From NCBI GenBank assembly GCA_023053685.1, contig JALIGW010000002.1, positions 255,120,739 through 255,184,738 on the forward strand: a stretch of DNA of 64,000 nt. The letters run 5' to 3'. This stretch comes from Diadophis punctatus similis (lineage: Eukaryota; Chordata; Lepidosauria; Squamata; Dipsadidae). The notes under the pieces are model-generated. The model searched no databases. It was not told the origin of the DNA and worked only from the letters and a program-made list of their open reading frames with translations. The translations under genes and the position numbers were made by a program. This document shows positions 45,340 through 57,462 of this stretch, in pieces. Position 1 is the stretch's first letter. Every line of letters starts with the position of its first letter.

Positions 45340-45649
45340 CAGAGGTGGGTTCCTACTGGTACGCTCTTTCCTGTTCGTCGCTGCAGAGCCGAAAAAGCTA
45401 GTGGCGTTTCTGGCGCGGGGCTTCCCCCGCCCGCTTTCCTCGGCTGCCGGGATGTCGCCATTTGCGTTCTTTTGCCCTCTGCGCAAGCAGAACACTTTGT
45501 GAATGCACAGAAGGCAAAATAATGCAAATTGCGGCATCCCGACAGCCGGGGAAAGTGGGCGGGGGAAGTCCCGTGCCGCGAACGCCACCAGCTTCTTCGC
45601 CTCTGCGGCGACGAACAGGTAAGAGCTTACCGGTAGGAACCCACTTCTG
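45340..45649. mobile_element. Foldback hAT (GGTGGGTTCCTAC end type)
   Basis: Termini CAGAGGTGGGTTCCTACTGG and CCGGTAGGAACCCACTTCTG; 8-bp flanks GACCATGC and GACCAAGG differ at two or three positions. The two halves are largely reverse complements (GGCTGCCGGGATGTCGCC and GCGGCATCCCGACAGCC), so the single strand would form one long hairpin. Confidence 0.8.
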
Positions 45650-45657
45650 GACCAAGG

Positions 45658-47315
45658 AAATAATGTTGAAGAAAAAGAAATCTCAAAGGTAAACCAATTC
45701 CAAAATTGAGTCAAAGCTCAAACTAGTTGAGTTTCAGAGGTTGGCCACCAGATGGCGGTGTTTGCTAGCTAAGGTTTCGGCTGTAGATCTTCTCAGCTTT
45801 ACATAGGATCTTGGCTTGCACCAGTTTATAAAAGGCAAAACATTCAGTTTGTCAATAAAGGCTTGTAAGCGATGATACTTGAGTGAATAAAATGGAAGTT
45901 GTACAAAGGAAAACAGGCATTACAGTTTGGTATTTTTCCAAACAAAGCATAAAGGCGAGGCTGTGTTAAGCAGGTTTATAAATGCAGTATTAATTTTAGG
46001 CTTGGCTGGTCTGCTTAGGGGAGCAGCAAGGTTGCATTGGTAAAGGACAGAAGCAAATCTTCAATTCAAACTTTTGGCTTGCGTTCAGGGAATAGCTGAC
46101 TTTTTAATTGCAATTGCGTTCGCTGGCTACTATAGAATCTGGCTTTATGTTGGCTCCTAGCTTTGCAATGGGTAGCAGGAATGATTCTAATCTTACAGTA
46201 GCAAAGCTTCTTGGCATAGCAGTGTTAAGCAGAAGCCCTTTGTTTTGTGAGGAGCGGTTTGGCTTTTAACATGCAGATCGACCTCCCTGGGCCTTAGCAA
46301 CGGATTGGAGCAGCACTGAGAGGAAGCAATGGCATTTTTGTGACCCTTAGAAACGATTCCTTGTAAGCTTATGTTACCTTTAAATCTCAAGCATGTATTC
46401 TTTGAGCAAGCATTGTGGTAGGTGTTAAAACCCTGTTCAAACGATTGGGTGTGTTAATATATGATTAAGCCACAAATCATTGTTATGTGTATATTGCTTT
46501 AAATGCATTGTGGATGATTATAAGCAAGCAAGAGAGCCTGCTCAATGTGCTTGGTGGTTTAGTGTGGTGAGTGGTGTTTGACGGTGTGTTCCGGATTGAA
46601 GACTCTCTGCTGCTTTACTGATGAGTAGATTACTTTATGATTGTGTGGAATTGCTGTGAAGACAAGAGTAACTATCTGTGATAGTATAGAATTAAGTGAT
46701 AGCTGTAATCTTTATGAGTTAAAACAAAGATAGGCAAGAAGAAGAAACTTCGCATTGACTGAATAACTGTGTATGACTTGGACTTCCTATTTAACTTTGC
46801 TACTATTCAAGTAAAAACTATTTCGTACATACTAAAGATATTCTGTTTATTGACTGAATAGCATTCATATCAAACTGCAACACCATTACTACAACACATT
46901 TAGCTGTGTATGTGCTTAACAGTACAATAACTCCTTAACATTAGGCAAGAGCTTAAGGCTTGTATACAACATTAAATTGCTTTGTGGGACAGAGCTGACA
47001 TGCAGGAGAGATATTTTTAAAATGCAGAGCATTTAAGCATGCCTTTCAAATGCAAGTTGAGCTGGCTTTTTGATCAGAAGCTTGGCTAGTTTTTTTCCTA
47101 AGACAAGATTGGGAAAGACAAAGGAACCTCTTTGCTTTTAACTTTGCTTTTAAGGGACAGCTGGGATCAAGCAGGAGAGACCGGTTTTGAAATGTAAATA
47201 TCCTCCCAAGACAATAAAGGGGGGAACCCGTGCTACGTTCTTTACTTGCTGCTAAGGTAGCCTTTCCCAGTTTAATTCAAGTGAAGCATAGGGTTGGATT
47301 TTCCCTTTTTTAGGC
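45658..47315. other. 1.65 kb without recognised genes
   Basis: AT-rich, no frame of 65 codons or more with recognisable motifs. CCACCAGATGGCGG at 45745-45758 is a weaker CTCF-like match on the plus strand, opposite to the three promoter motifs. Confidence 0.45.
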
Positions 47316-47362
47316 AACAACAACAACAGCAGCAGCAGCAGCAGCAATAGCAACAACAACGT
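47316..47362 (+). repeat. (CAA)n(CAG)n triplet repeat
   Basis: CAACAACAAC, six CAG units, then CAATAGCAACAAC, directly at the 3' end of a minus-strand CR1. Confidence 0.95.
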
Positions 47363-47935
47363 TGGAAGGGACCTTGGAGGTCTTCTAGTCCAACCCCCTG
47401 CCTAGGCAGGAAACCCTATACTACTTCAGACAAATGGTTATCCAACATCTTCTTAAAAACGTCCAGTGTTGGAGCATTCACAACTTTTGAGGCAAGCTGT
47501 TCCACTGATTAATTGTTTTGTCAGGAAATTTCTCCTTAGTTCTAAGTTGCTTCTCTCCTTGATTAGTTTCCACCCATTGCTTCTTGTTCTACCCTCAGGT
47601 GCTTTGGAGAATAGTTTGACTCCCTCTTCTTTGTGGCAACCCCTGAGATATTGGAACACTGCTATCATGTCTCCCCTAGTCCTTCTTTTCATTAAACTAG
47701 ACATACCCAGTTCCTGCAACCGTTCTTCATATGTTTTAGCCTCCAGTCCCGTAATCCTCTTTGTTGCTCTTCTCTGCACTCTTTCTAGAGTCTCAACATC
47801 CTTTCTACATCGTGGTGACCAAAACTGGATGCAGTATTCCAAGTGTGGCCTTACCAAGGCATTATAAAGTGGTATTAACACTTCGCGTGATCTTGATTCT
47901 ATCCCTCTGTTAATGCAGCCTAGAACAGAACTTTA
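47363..47935 (-). mobile_element. CR1 LINE, 3' RT region
   Basis: The minus-strand frame 47881-47453 (142 codons) reads MLIPLYNALVRPHLEYCIQF, VQRRATKRITGLEAKTYEER, LQELGMSSLMKRRTRGDMIA and the CR1 3' UTR. Well preserved. Confidence 0.92.
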
Positions 47936-48226
47936 ATGCAGTTGCTGAGAGAGAGGTGTTGCGGGGGGGGGGATTTCTTCTATTCTGGAGGCTTCAGGAA
48001 AGCAGTAGTATATATATAGTGGCATGCCACAAGCCAGGATTTGAGAATTTACTCATCCCCTTTTTTCACTGCCCTGTCCGCGCTGGAAGCACGGATGGCA
48101 GATAAACTCCACGAGATGGTTTAATCAGAATTACATTTATTCATCTGGTATATTCATATCAACTTACGATTAAGACGAATTCCCCAGACTTATATCCATA
48201 AACTGTCCATCCCGAAGGTGAAAAAA
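47936..48226. other. No recognised feature
   Basis: Short poly-G run (about 47964) and AT-rich flank of Copia-2. Nothing coding seen. Confidence 0.4.
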
Positions 48227-48547
48227 TGTCACGCAGTGATTTTATGTTGCCTGTTACATGTATATGCAGGGAGATGCAGGGAGATGCATACCTATCAAAT
48301 ATAATGGTTCATTCCTGAGCACGTGATTAATGTTCCTAGTACGCATGTGTACATTCCATTCTTCCCTTTTGTTCTACGCTTCTGACGAAGCACCATCTCT
48401 TTTATATAGCCAAAATGTAATTAACTATTTTTGATAAGAAATAAATATCTTTTACATTAGAATTATAATGCGGTTTTATTTTGGCAATGTCAGAGTTCCA
48501 GGAAAAGATTCAGTTCGCCTCTGATAGGAGTAATTCTCCTTCTAACA
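48227..48547 (+). repeat. Copia-2 5' LTR
   Basis: 321 bp, TGTCACGCAG...CTTCTAACA. Contains AGGGAGATGC twice and TTTATATAGCC as a possible TATA region. Confidence 0.95.
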
Positions 48548-48565
48548 TGGTAGCAGAGGATGGTT
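48548..48565 (+). other. Copia-2 primer-binding site: initiator-Met tRNA 3' end
   Basis: TGGTAGCAGAGGATGGTT directly after the 5' LTR is complementary to the 3' terminus of eukaryotic initiator tRNA-Met including CCA, the usual arrangement in many Ty1/copia elements. Confidence 0.88.
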
Positions 48566-48669
48566 CTGGACCTTAATTAATTCTGACAGATTTATTGCGT
48601 TTAGCCTAGTAAGAGAAAGATAAGAATGTTTCTGGCCGTTTTTGAAGTGAAACTTTGATCTAATTAAGA

Positions 48670-51600
48670 ATGTCTTCTCCGGAGAAAGAATTTTTATCCT
48701 TCCCCGATCAGCCGGGTGAAGAAAGAAAAACATCTCAAGAGGAATTTTTTTTGCCAGCACCTTCTTCGCTTCTAATAAGTGCAACAAGAGAGACCAACAT
48801 CGCGTCTATGCAAACTTCCCCGATGCCGCCTCCCACACCTCCAATTACAGCGGAAGAGGCCCTCCAACAAGAAAAGGATTTTGAAAGGTCAGTCAAAGTC
48901 AAAAACACATTTTTTTTCCCGGGGGCAAGTTCAACTCAAATGGGGGCCGTTCAAATGGGGGCCGTTCCAAAGATTACTCATTATGAGCCACTTCCGACTC
49001 AATTGCTTGAAAGTTTTTCTGAGGAAGCTCGCTCAACTAACATATCCGGCACAGAGAAATTTATTGATTCACATTTTAAAGGCCTTCTTGCTAGTAAAGA
49101 CAGAGAAATTGAATACTTAAGGAGGCAGTTACTAGAAAGCCAACGCCCATATGAAAAACAAGATGTCTGCCAGTCCCACATTCCAGAAGTTTTTCCTGGG
49201 CCTTCTTTTCCGGTCTCTCCATTAGAGTCCCACCCCAAAATGGGTGTTACCTTTCATAAGCCGGAAAGGGAAAGGACATATGACTATACGTCAATAGGGG
49301 CTGGCTCTGATCAAAGATCTTATGAACAAAGAGACTCTCTCAAAAATAATGTTGCAGTGCCATCTAGTGGACAAAATATGGATAGAACAGAATTTTTATT
49401 TCAAATGACTTTAAGCAGAATAGAAATGTTGATCTCAGAGAAAAGACAACCTTTGTCAACTATAACCCAAGAACAATCTTTTCAGCCTGCCCAAATAATA
49501 CAGGCCCAAACCGCACCATCCATTCCTATGGCCGCACAAATTATGATGCAGTCTCAAGCTGCTTCGCAGGCTGGAATTGCTACAGCCCCTGCTGTCCCAA
49601 CTACACAACAGCAACCCCAAATGGGGCAATCGTTTATTCCAATGCAAGCTCCTACGCCTGCCCCAACTGTGGCCCAGTTGGTGCCAATTTCTCCACTGCC
49701 TGCTCCTATACAACCAGTCCAGGCACCTCCCGCAGCCCCAATTTTGCAATCAGCTCCAGCTGCTGCACTAGATATACAACAGCCAGCCCAGGCACCACCA
49801 CCTGCTCCGATGCAGGCTCCTTTGCCGCCGCCTCTTCAACCCCAAGTGGGTCCACAGGCAATTCCTCAAGCCTCACACTTGCAGCGCCCCCTAGCTGCAA
49901 CACGTCTTCCAAATAGAAGACCCCCAAAGAGGAAATACACTCCAACATTGCTACGTTGCCAATATTGTGATCGTGTAGGTCATACAAGCAGAAATTGTCT
50001 TAAATTGCAACGCACTCAAGTTCCTGTCCAGCCCAGAGGAACAGATTTTAGAGATCAGTATCAACCCAGAGCTACAGCCTACAGCAGAAGTGCATCCCAG
50101 CCCAGAGGAACAGTCTCAAGAGGCAGCAGAAGCAGAGGTGGCAGCCAACGTCGCCCAGGTCCAAGGCGCGACCCATTTGGCCCATATGCCACTCTTGCCA
50201 TCACACAAGCTGTCCAACCCAGTCAGCAATTTGATAGACATTTATTGTGGACTTTGGACTCAGGTGCCTCAATTAGCATTACTTACCAAAAGCACCTTTT
50301 CAAAGAAATGCATGCACCAGAACCAGAACTTCGTGAACTTTATACATTCACTGAACGTCCTTGCAAAGTCGAAGGAAAAGGGACTGTCTACATTGAAGAG
50401 TTAGATACACTGGTTCCAGATGTTTATTATGTTCCTGCTGCAGCTTTTAATTTGCTTAGTTATACCCATTTAATCAATATTTTAGATTTTCAGATTCATC
50501 ATTTTAAGAACGCAAGCTACATTGTTAAGAATAGTATGATTGTTGCAGACACAATTGTGATTGCTGGAGTCTTCTACTTAAGGCCAAAACCTGAGCCTCA
50601 AAAACAAGCAAGTATAATACCTTCCATTAATGGCAATGCAGGCCCAGAGAGAGCTGTCCAAGAGAGAGATCCTGTAATTGCCTCACTGACTCCTAAAAGC
50701 AAACCTAAGGTTTCTAATTCAAATGTTAACCTTGTTAATTCTCTTACAGGAAGACCCTTACATTACAACTGTATACATAAATGGCACAGGAGAATGGGGC
50801 ATGCCAGTTTTGATGTTCTTAAGCGCATGCCATTGTTTGCCCAAGGTTTGAATTTCAAAGGATGTAAGGTACATTTGGATTGTGCTGTTTGCAAAAAGGC
50901 AAAATCAAAGGCAGCAGCCATTCCAAGACATGCCATACGTAAGTCAACACGCATTTTTGATTTGGTTCATACTGATATTGTGGGTCCTTATGGCCCAACT
51001 ATTGGCGGTAGAAAGTATTTCTTAACTATTGTTGATAATCATTCTAGCTATGGTTATGTCTTTCCTATGAGAGAGAAATCTGAATCATTTCAGACCTTTA
51101 AAGACTTTGCAGTTCAAATCTACAATCAACATGGGGTGAAGATCCGCAGAATCCAGAGTGATCGTGGTTCCGAGTTCATGTCACAACGTTTCCAGGACTG
51201 GATGCGCAGAAACGGTATCATTCACCAAACATCTGCCCCATTTACGCCGGCTCACAACGGGGTGGCAGAAAGACGGCAAGGTGTTCTCCAAACCATGATG
51301 CGCTGCCTTCTAGAAGATGCTAATCTGAAACATTCATTTTGGGGCGAAGCACTTAAGTATGCAAACTACCTTGTTAATCGCACTTGGAGTAGTGTGATTG
51401 ACCAAACACCTTTCTACATGCTGCATGGCTACCAGCCAGATCTTTCTAATTTACACATTTTTGGTTCATATGCAATGGTGAACATTCCATTAGCGCGAAG
51501 AAGAAAAGGTGGCCAAATTGCTAAAAGACTGAGATATATGGGCATTGATGACAATTCGAAATGGGGAAAATTCATTGACTCTAACAATATGATTACAATT

Positions 51601-53424
51601 TCTAATTCTGCTAACTTTGAAGAAGATTCAGATTGGTCCAAAATACATTCTAATGATCCTGGAGTTTATTTTCCCAGAGATGATTCATCCAACATTCCAT
51701 CTTCACCTGCCACGGACGCTCATGCTAGCGACAACGATGGAGATGAGGAAGATGAAGAAGATTGGACAACCGCTCCAAGACGTTCCAAGAGAACTACAAA
51801 AGGTATTCCTCCAAAGAAATACACATTGCAATGCACAAACAGACCACCACCATTGGTCTGTAATGTTACACTTCCACCAGAGACTTATGCTCAAATCAAA
51901 TATCTTCCACAAGATGAACAAGATAAATGGCACACCGCCATGCAAGTTGAGATGGACAGTCTCCAAAATCTTAAGGTATTTACACCTGCAGCACCTCCTC
52001 AAAACAAGAAAGTCATTGGCACACGATGGGTGTACAAAATCAAACAAAAACCAGATGGTGAACTATTATACAAAGCAAGACTAGTAGCACAAGGTTTCGC
52101 ACAAAGTTATCCTGATGATTACACAAACACTTACTCACCTACAGTGCGGACTGAAAGTGTGATAATAGCCTTAACTACAGCTTCCATTCTTGGACTTGAA
52201 GTTTTCCAATTTGATGTTGAAACTGCCTATCTACATGCAGACCTAGATGAAGAAATCTACGTGAAGTGCGCCCCCGGATTCCGTGACGACCTCCGTGGCC
52301 GAGAAGGGGACACGTGGATTCTCAACAAAAGTCTTTATGGTCTGAAACAATCAGGTTTGATGTGGTATAATTGTCTCAAAGACAAACTAAATTCAATGGG
52401 CTTTATTAAGTCCGAAACTGATGAATGCGTGTTCACAAAAAGGTTTAGAGATGCATATGAAATTGTTCTTGTTTATGTAGATGATATTGTTTACATTGGT
52501 CCTAACAAACAAATGAGTGAAATTTTTGTTTCAGGTCTGAAGAGATTCTTCACATTGAAGTCACTAGGGCACATCAATGATTATTTAGGTGTACAGATTG
52601 AAAAGACACAGAAGGGGTTTAGCCTCTCACAACAAGCCAAGATAGAACAACTCCTACACTATTGCAACATGCAAGATGCTACACCGACACACACTCCTAT
52701 GCAAACAGATTTTTGTAATCTGAAAGATGAACAAAGTCCTGAGTTCAAGGATCAAACACTTTATCGCTCAGTAATTGGTTCACTACTATACATTAGTGGT
52801 TGGACTAGACCAGACATAGCACTTAGTGTCAATTTGTTGTCACGACATGTAGGCAAAGCCACAGAATTCCACTGGTCATGTATTAAGAAGTTACTGAGAT
52901 ACCTAAAATACACTCAACACATGAAATTAAAGCTAGAACCTACACATTCTGATTTTGCTGACTTGTATTGTTATGCAGATGCTGACTGGGCAAGCGATAA
53001 GGAATCAAGAAAAAGCACATCAGGTTTCATAATGTACCTAAATGGATGTCCCGTTCATTGGAACGTGAGAAAACAGAGTTTTGTTTCCTGTTCTTCCACA
53101 GAGGCGGAATATGCGTGCATTTCCGATGCTAGTAACCAGTTAACTTGGTTCTATTCTTTAGTTACAGATATCTGGACCAAACCGAAGAAGCCAATCACCA
53201 TGATGGAGGATAATCAATCAGTTGTTTACATTTCAGAAACACGTTTCACAGGTTCTAGGTCCAGACACATTGACATTCGTTATAAAAATGTTAGAGATTT
53301 AGTAAGACAAGGTTTCATTAAGCTAGAATATGTGCCAACAGAATATCAGATAGCTGACATCCTGAACAAGCCATTACCGGCAGCAAGACATGAATCTTTG
53401 ACATATCTGATGTGTGTAGAGTGA
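48670..53424 (+). CDS. Copia-2 Gag-Pol polyprotein (1584 aa)
   Basis: Single open frame. The N-terminal Gag of about 430 residues has a short coiled-coil (EIEYLRRQLLESQ) and a long Pro/Gln/Ala-rich stretch at roughly 270-415 that Copia-1 lacks. Zinc knuckle CQYCDRVGHTSRNC starts near 430; an Arg/Gly/Ser-rich basic tail follows. Protease D530 lies in DSGAS. Integrase has HKWHRRMGHASF and CAVCKKAKSKA, then D769, D831 and E867, with 35 residues between the last two. An acidic DNDGDEEDEEDW precedes RT. YVDD holds D1271-D1272. RNase H shows YADADWASDKESRKS and SSTEAEYA. All catalytic residues that I checked are present, so it may be active. Confidence 0.95.
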   Translation: MSSPEKEFLSFPDQPGEERKTSQEEFFLPAPSSLLISATRETNIASMQTSPMPPPTPPITAEEALQQEKDFERSVKVKNTFFFPGASSTQMGAVQMGAVPKITHYEPLPTQLLESFSEEARSTNISGTEKFIDSHFKGLLASKDREIEYLRRQLLESQRPYEKQDVCQSHIPEVFPGPSFPVSPLESHPKMGVTFHKPERERTYDYTSIGAGSDQRSYEQRDSLKNNVAVPSSGQNMDRTEFLFQMTLSRIEMLISEKRQPLSTITQEQSFQPAQIIQAQTAPSIPMAAQIMMQSQAASQAGIATAPAVPTTQQQPQMGQSFIPMQAPTPAPTVAQLVPISPLPAPIQPVQAPPAAPILQSAPAAALDIQQPAQAPPPAPMQAPLPPPLQPQVGPQAIPQASHLQRPLAATRLPNRRPPKRKYTPTLLRCQYCDRVGHTSRNCLKLQRTQVPVQPRGTDFRDQYQPRATAYSRSASQPRGTVSRGSRSRGGSQRRPGPRRDPFGPYATLAITQAVQPSQQFDRHLLWTLDSGASISITYQKHLFKEMHAPEPELRELYTFTERPCKVEGKGTVYIEELDTLVPDVYYVPAAAFNLLSYTHLINILDFQIHHFKNASYIVKNSMIVADTIVIAGVFYLRPKPEPQKQASIIPSINGNAGPERAVQERDPVIASLTPKSKPKVSNSNVNLVNSLTGRPLHYNCIHKWHRRMGHASFDVLKRMPLFAQGLNFKGCKVHLDCAVCKKAKSKAAAIPRHAIRKSTRIFDLVHTDIVGPYGPTIGGRKYFLTIVDNHSSYGYVFPMREKSESFQTFKDFAVQIYNQHGVKIRRIQSDRGSEFMSQRFQDWMRRNGIIHQTSAPFTPAHNGVAERRQGVLQTMMRCLLEDANLKHSFWGEALKYANYLVNRTWSSVIDQTPFYMLHGYQPDLSNLHIFGSYAMVNIPLARRRKGGQIAKRLRYMGIDDNSKWGKFIDSNNMITISNSANFEEDSDWSKIHSNDPGVYFPRDDSSNIPSSPATDAHASDNDGDEEDEEDWTTAPRRSKRTTKGIPPKKYTLQCTNRPPPLVCNVTLPPETYAQIKYLPQDEQDKWHTAMQVEMDSLQNLKVFTPAAPPQNKKVIGTRWVYKIKQKPDGELLYKARLVAQGFAQSYPDDYTNTYSPTVRTESVIIALTTASILGLEVFQFDVETAYLHADLDEEIYVKCAPGFRDDLRGREGDTWILNKSLYGLKQSGLMWYNCLKDKLNSMGFIKSETDECVFTKRFRDAYEIVLVYVDDIVYIGPNKQMSEIFVSGLKRFFTLKSLGHINDYLGVQIEKTQKGFSLSQQAKIEQLLHYCNMQDATPTHTPMQTDFCNLKDEQSPEFKDQTLYRSVIGSLLYISGWTRPDIALSVNLLSRHVGKATEFHWSCIKKLLRYLKYTQHMKLKLEPTHSDFADLYCYADADWASDKESRKSTSGFIMYLNGCPVHWNVRKQSFVSCSSTEAEYACISDASNQLTWFYSLVTDIWTKPKKPITMMEDNQSVVYISETRFTGSRSRHIDIRYKNVRDLVRQGFIKLEYVPTEYQIADILNKPLPAARHESLTYLMCVE

Positions 53425-53458
53425 TATAAGCATATCCATCCAACAGACAAAGAAGGGG

Positions 53459-53779
53459 TGTCACGCAGTGATTTTATGTTGCCTGTTACATGTATATGCA
53501 GGGAGATGCAGGGAGATGCATACCTATCAAATATAATGGTTCATTCCTGAGCACGTGATTAATGTTCCTAGTACGCATGTGTACATTCCATTCTTCCCTT
53601 TTGTTCTACGCTTCTGACGAAGCACCATCTCTTTTATATAGCCAAAATGTAATTAACTATTTTTGATAAGAAATAAATATCTTTTACATTAGAATTATAA
53701 TGCGGTTTTATTTTGGCAATGTCAGAGTTCCAGGAAAAGATTCAGTTCGCCTCTGATAGGAGTAATTCTCCTTCTAACA
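53459..53779 (+). repeat. Copia-2 3' LTR
   Basis: 321 bp, apparently identical to 48227-48547. Confidence 0.95.
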
Positions 53780-53785
53780 AAAAAA

Positions 53786-53987
53786 GATGCTCTCTCTCAT
53801 CTCCTGATTACATGCTTGCAGTCTTTGTTACAAACTAAAAATGCCCGCTGCAGAATTCTCCCTCCTATGGTGAGTTCTATGGCCCAATAGGAACCCACAG
53901 AAATGGTCACGTGTGAACTACAATTCCCCACTGCAATGTCTTAAAGAAACATGTCCTAAATTAAGCTTACTATCTGTCACTCTACGG
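53786..53987. other. No recognised feature
   Basis: Unique-looking spacer between Copia-2 and the hAT twin; no motif seen. Confidence 0.4.
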
Positions 53988-54278
53988 CAGTGGTTCCCAA
54001 AGGGGGCGGTACCGCCCCCCAGGGGGCGGTGGGAACTCTTAGGGGGGCGGTGAGAGGTAAGGGTGGTGACAGGGGGGCGGTGAGAGGGTCCAGGGGGGCG
54101 GTAGGTGGTTCACTGGTCCTGTCCCCGTGCCGCCACCCATGTCCACCCAATCGCCCGCTGCCGCTTTTCCCGCCACTCTTTTCCCGGCGGGGACTGGGCG
54201 GGCCGCAAGATGGGCATCTTACTGGACTTTTAACAGCTCCGTGTATCTGTCATCTGGTCTCTTTGCACTGGTCTCCAA

Positions 54279-54384
54279 CCTTGGCAACTTTAAGACTTGT
54301 GGACTTCAACTCCCAGCAAAGCTGGCTGAGGAATTCTGGGAATTGAAGTCCACAAGTCTTAAAGTTGCCAAGGTTGGAGACCCT
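54279..54384. repeat. Small foldback element
   Basis: CAACCTTGGCAACTTTAAG with a complementary arm about 60 bases on (CTTAAAGTTGCCAAGGTTG). Repeated at 59212-59317; a diverged relative is at 58040-58160. Confidence 0.85.
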
Positions 54385-54388
54385 TGGA

Positions 54389-54473
54389 AAGCTTGCAAAA
54401 TACAGAAACTCTTCTCGCGAGGGTGAGCAATTAACAACTCGCAGCGAGAAGAGTTTCTGTATTTTGCAAGCTT
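54389..54473. repeat. Hairpin with 30-bp perfect arms
   Basis: Arms 54389-54418 and 54444-54473 are exact reverse complements (start AAGCTTGCAAAATACAGAAA) around a 25-base loop. Repeated in the twin at 59326-59410. Confidence 0.9.
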
Positions 54474-54754
54474 TTTTCCCTAGAGACTAGCCGACAGAAA
54501 CACGGAGCTATTAAACCTGTAAGACACGGGATTGGGGGGGGTGCGGGCAGGGGCTGGGTTGGGGGGGGTTGGGGGGGTGGGAGGACGAGGAGTAGGAGTA
54601 GGAGTAGGAGGGAGACCTTGTGGGGAAATCGCAGCTGCCTCTTTTCCGCTCCTTCAGCCAAGAGGCACCGCGGCCGGAAAGTCGGTCCACAAAGAGGGCA
54701 GCGATGGCGGGGGAGATCAGGAACAGTTTCCCGCCAGAGTTTCTGCCGCCTTCG

Positions 54755-55188
54755 CCTGCCTACCTTTCCTTTCCTTTCCTTTCCTTCCTCCCTTTCCTTC
54801 CCTTTTTCCTTCCTACTTCCCTTCCCTTCCCTCTTTTTCCTTCCTCCGTTCCTTCCCTTCCCTTTCCTTCCTTCCTTCTGTCTCTTTCCCTTCCTTCCCT
54901 CCCCCCTTTCCTTCCCCCTCCTTTTCCTTCCTACTTTCCTTCCTTCCCTTTCCTTCCCCCCATTTTCCTTCCTACTTCCCTTCCCTTCCCTTCCTTCCTC
55001 CTTCCCTTCCTTTTCCTTCCTCCCTCTCCTTTTCACCTTTAATTTCCCTCCCTCTTTCCTTCCTCCTTTCTTTCCTCCCTCCCTCCTTTCCTTCCTCCTT
55101 CCATTTCCTTCCCTCTCATTCCTTCCTTTTCTTTCTCTTTCCTTTCCTTTCTTTTCCTTCCTTTCTTCCCTCCCTCCCTCTATTTTTC
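54755..55188 (+). repeat. Polypyrimidine (CCTT)n tract
   Basis: About 430 bases of C and T only, with CCTTCC and TTTCC units. The apparent proline/serine/phenylalanine frames through it are repeat artefacts. Confidence 0.95.
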
Positions 55189-56068
55189 TCTCCCAAACAA
55201 CCCCAAGTTAAATCCTCCCCTTGGCCATTGTGCGTATATGTGTGTCTCATCTTCTAAAAATCATAACTCCCCACCCCACCCCAAACACCCAATACCATCC
55301 CCTTCTCCATCCCACTGATGATCCCAGATGCCCAGCCTCCTGCCCCCCCCCCCCCCGCAACCTCTCCGCATGCCCATCTCACAATGTGGCCTTCGGCCTC
55401 GCCTCCTCTGCCCACCTAACACACTGCTCTCGTTCGTCCCTGCGATGCCATCTTCCCCTGCCCCTGGATGGATAGCAATTTAGGCAGGCACGACACAACA
55501 CCAGGTGAGGAGGGGGCTTTCTAGCTGTGCCTGCTGGGTACAGGAGTCCCTCCCTCCACCCAGCCTCTGTGCCAAGGAAGGCAATTCGGAGGGTGCCAGC
55601 GCTTCCCATGGGGGAGGGGGTGTATTTCCAGGAAGCCCCTTGAATGTGCCAGTGTGGGGGGAGGGGGAGAAGACCCTCCCCCATGTGCATCTGTCCCACC
55701 CACCCCCTCCATTGACCACTTCTGCAGTTTTCTTTCCTTTCCAGGCTCTGTTTGGTCATTCAGTTGAGCCAGCCTTGGCGAGGAACCAAAATGGCTTGTG
55801 TGTTTGTTTGTTTGTTTTTGCAACCAAATACAAACCAGGTTTGGGGGAACCGGTTTCAAAACCTCCCACTTTCCCAAACCTGGACGTTTTTGGCCACGCA
55901 CGCACGCACACATTCACACACACCCAGTGGCTCAATGTGGGATAGATTTCCCACCCACCTCCAGCCCCTCTTTTCAAACATGCCCCTCTTCCTCGCAGAC
56001 AGAAGCACATTTTAAATTGCCATAGGCAGAGCCCAGAGGAGGCAATGTAGTCCCGCGGTGTGTGCGAT

Positions 56069-57001
<933 letters not shown>

Positions 57002-57205
57002 ATTATGACCACAATTTAGCATAACATTTTGGTTGCTAAGCAAGAGCGTTGTTAAGTGAGTTTCACCACATTTTACAAGTTGGCCATGCCCACCCGGTCA
57101 CCTGACCACTAAGCCACGGCCACCTGAGGGGGTGGGATGGGGGGCGGTGAGGATGAGTTTGTAGCACCAAGGGGGCGGTGGACTGAAAAAGTTTGGAAAC
57201 CACTG

Positions 57206-57462
57206 ATCTATACCTACATCTGATTTGGAAAAAACAGAGCTCCTCTTTTGCTGGGGTTGGGAAGTTTTGGAAATTCCTTCCGAGAGAAGTTTTCTTTGTC
57301 CTTTCCCTGTTGGACATCTGCCACCATTTCTTGCTGCACTAAAATTCTTAGGCAACCTTTAGAGAATGGTGATTATTTTTAAATTCCTTTTATTTTATTT
57401 TTAAAAAATGCTGGCTTATTTATGTTTCCTCTTTTTCAAGCCTATATTTTTAACGTCTAGGG
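57206..57462. other. No recognised feature
   Basis: Spacer between two hAT elements; unrecognised. Confidence 0.35.

Larger units (their letters stand above)
48221..53785 (+). mobile_element. Complete Ty1/copia retrotransposon Copia-2
   Basis: 5.55 kb on the plus strand, two 321-bp LTRs with no difference that I could see, one 1584-codon gag-pol frame, a primer-binding site beside the 5' LTR and a polypurine tract (ACAAAGAAGGGG) beside the 3' LTR. Both flanks are runs of six A (48221-48226, 53780-53785), consistent with a 5-bp AAAAA duplication. Its sequence and priming differ from Copia-1, so it is a separate lineage. Confidence 0.95.
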
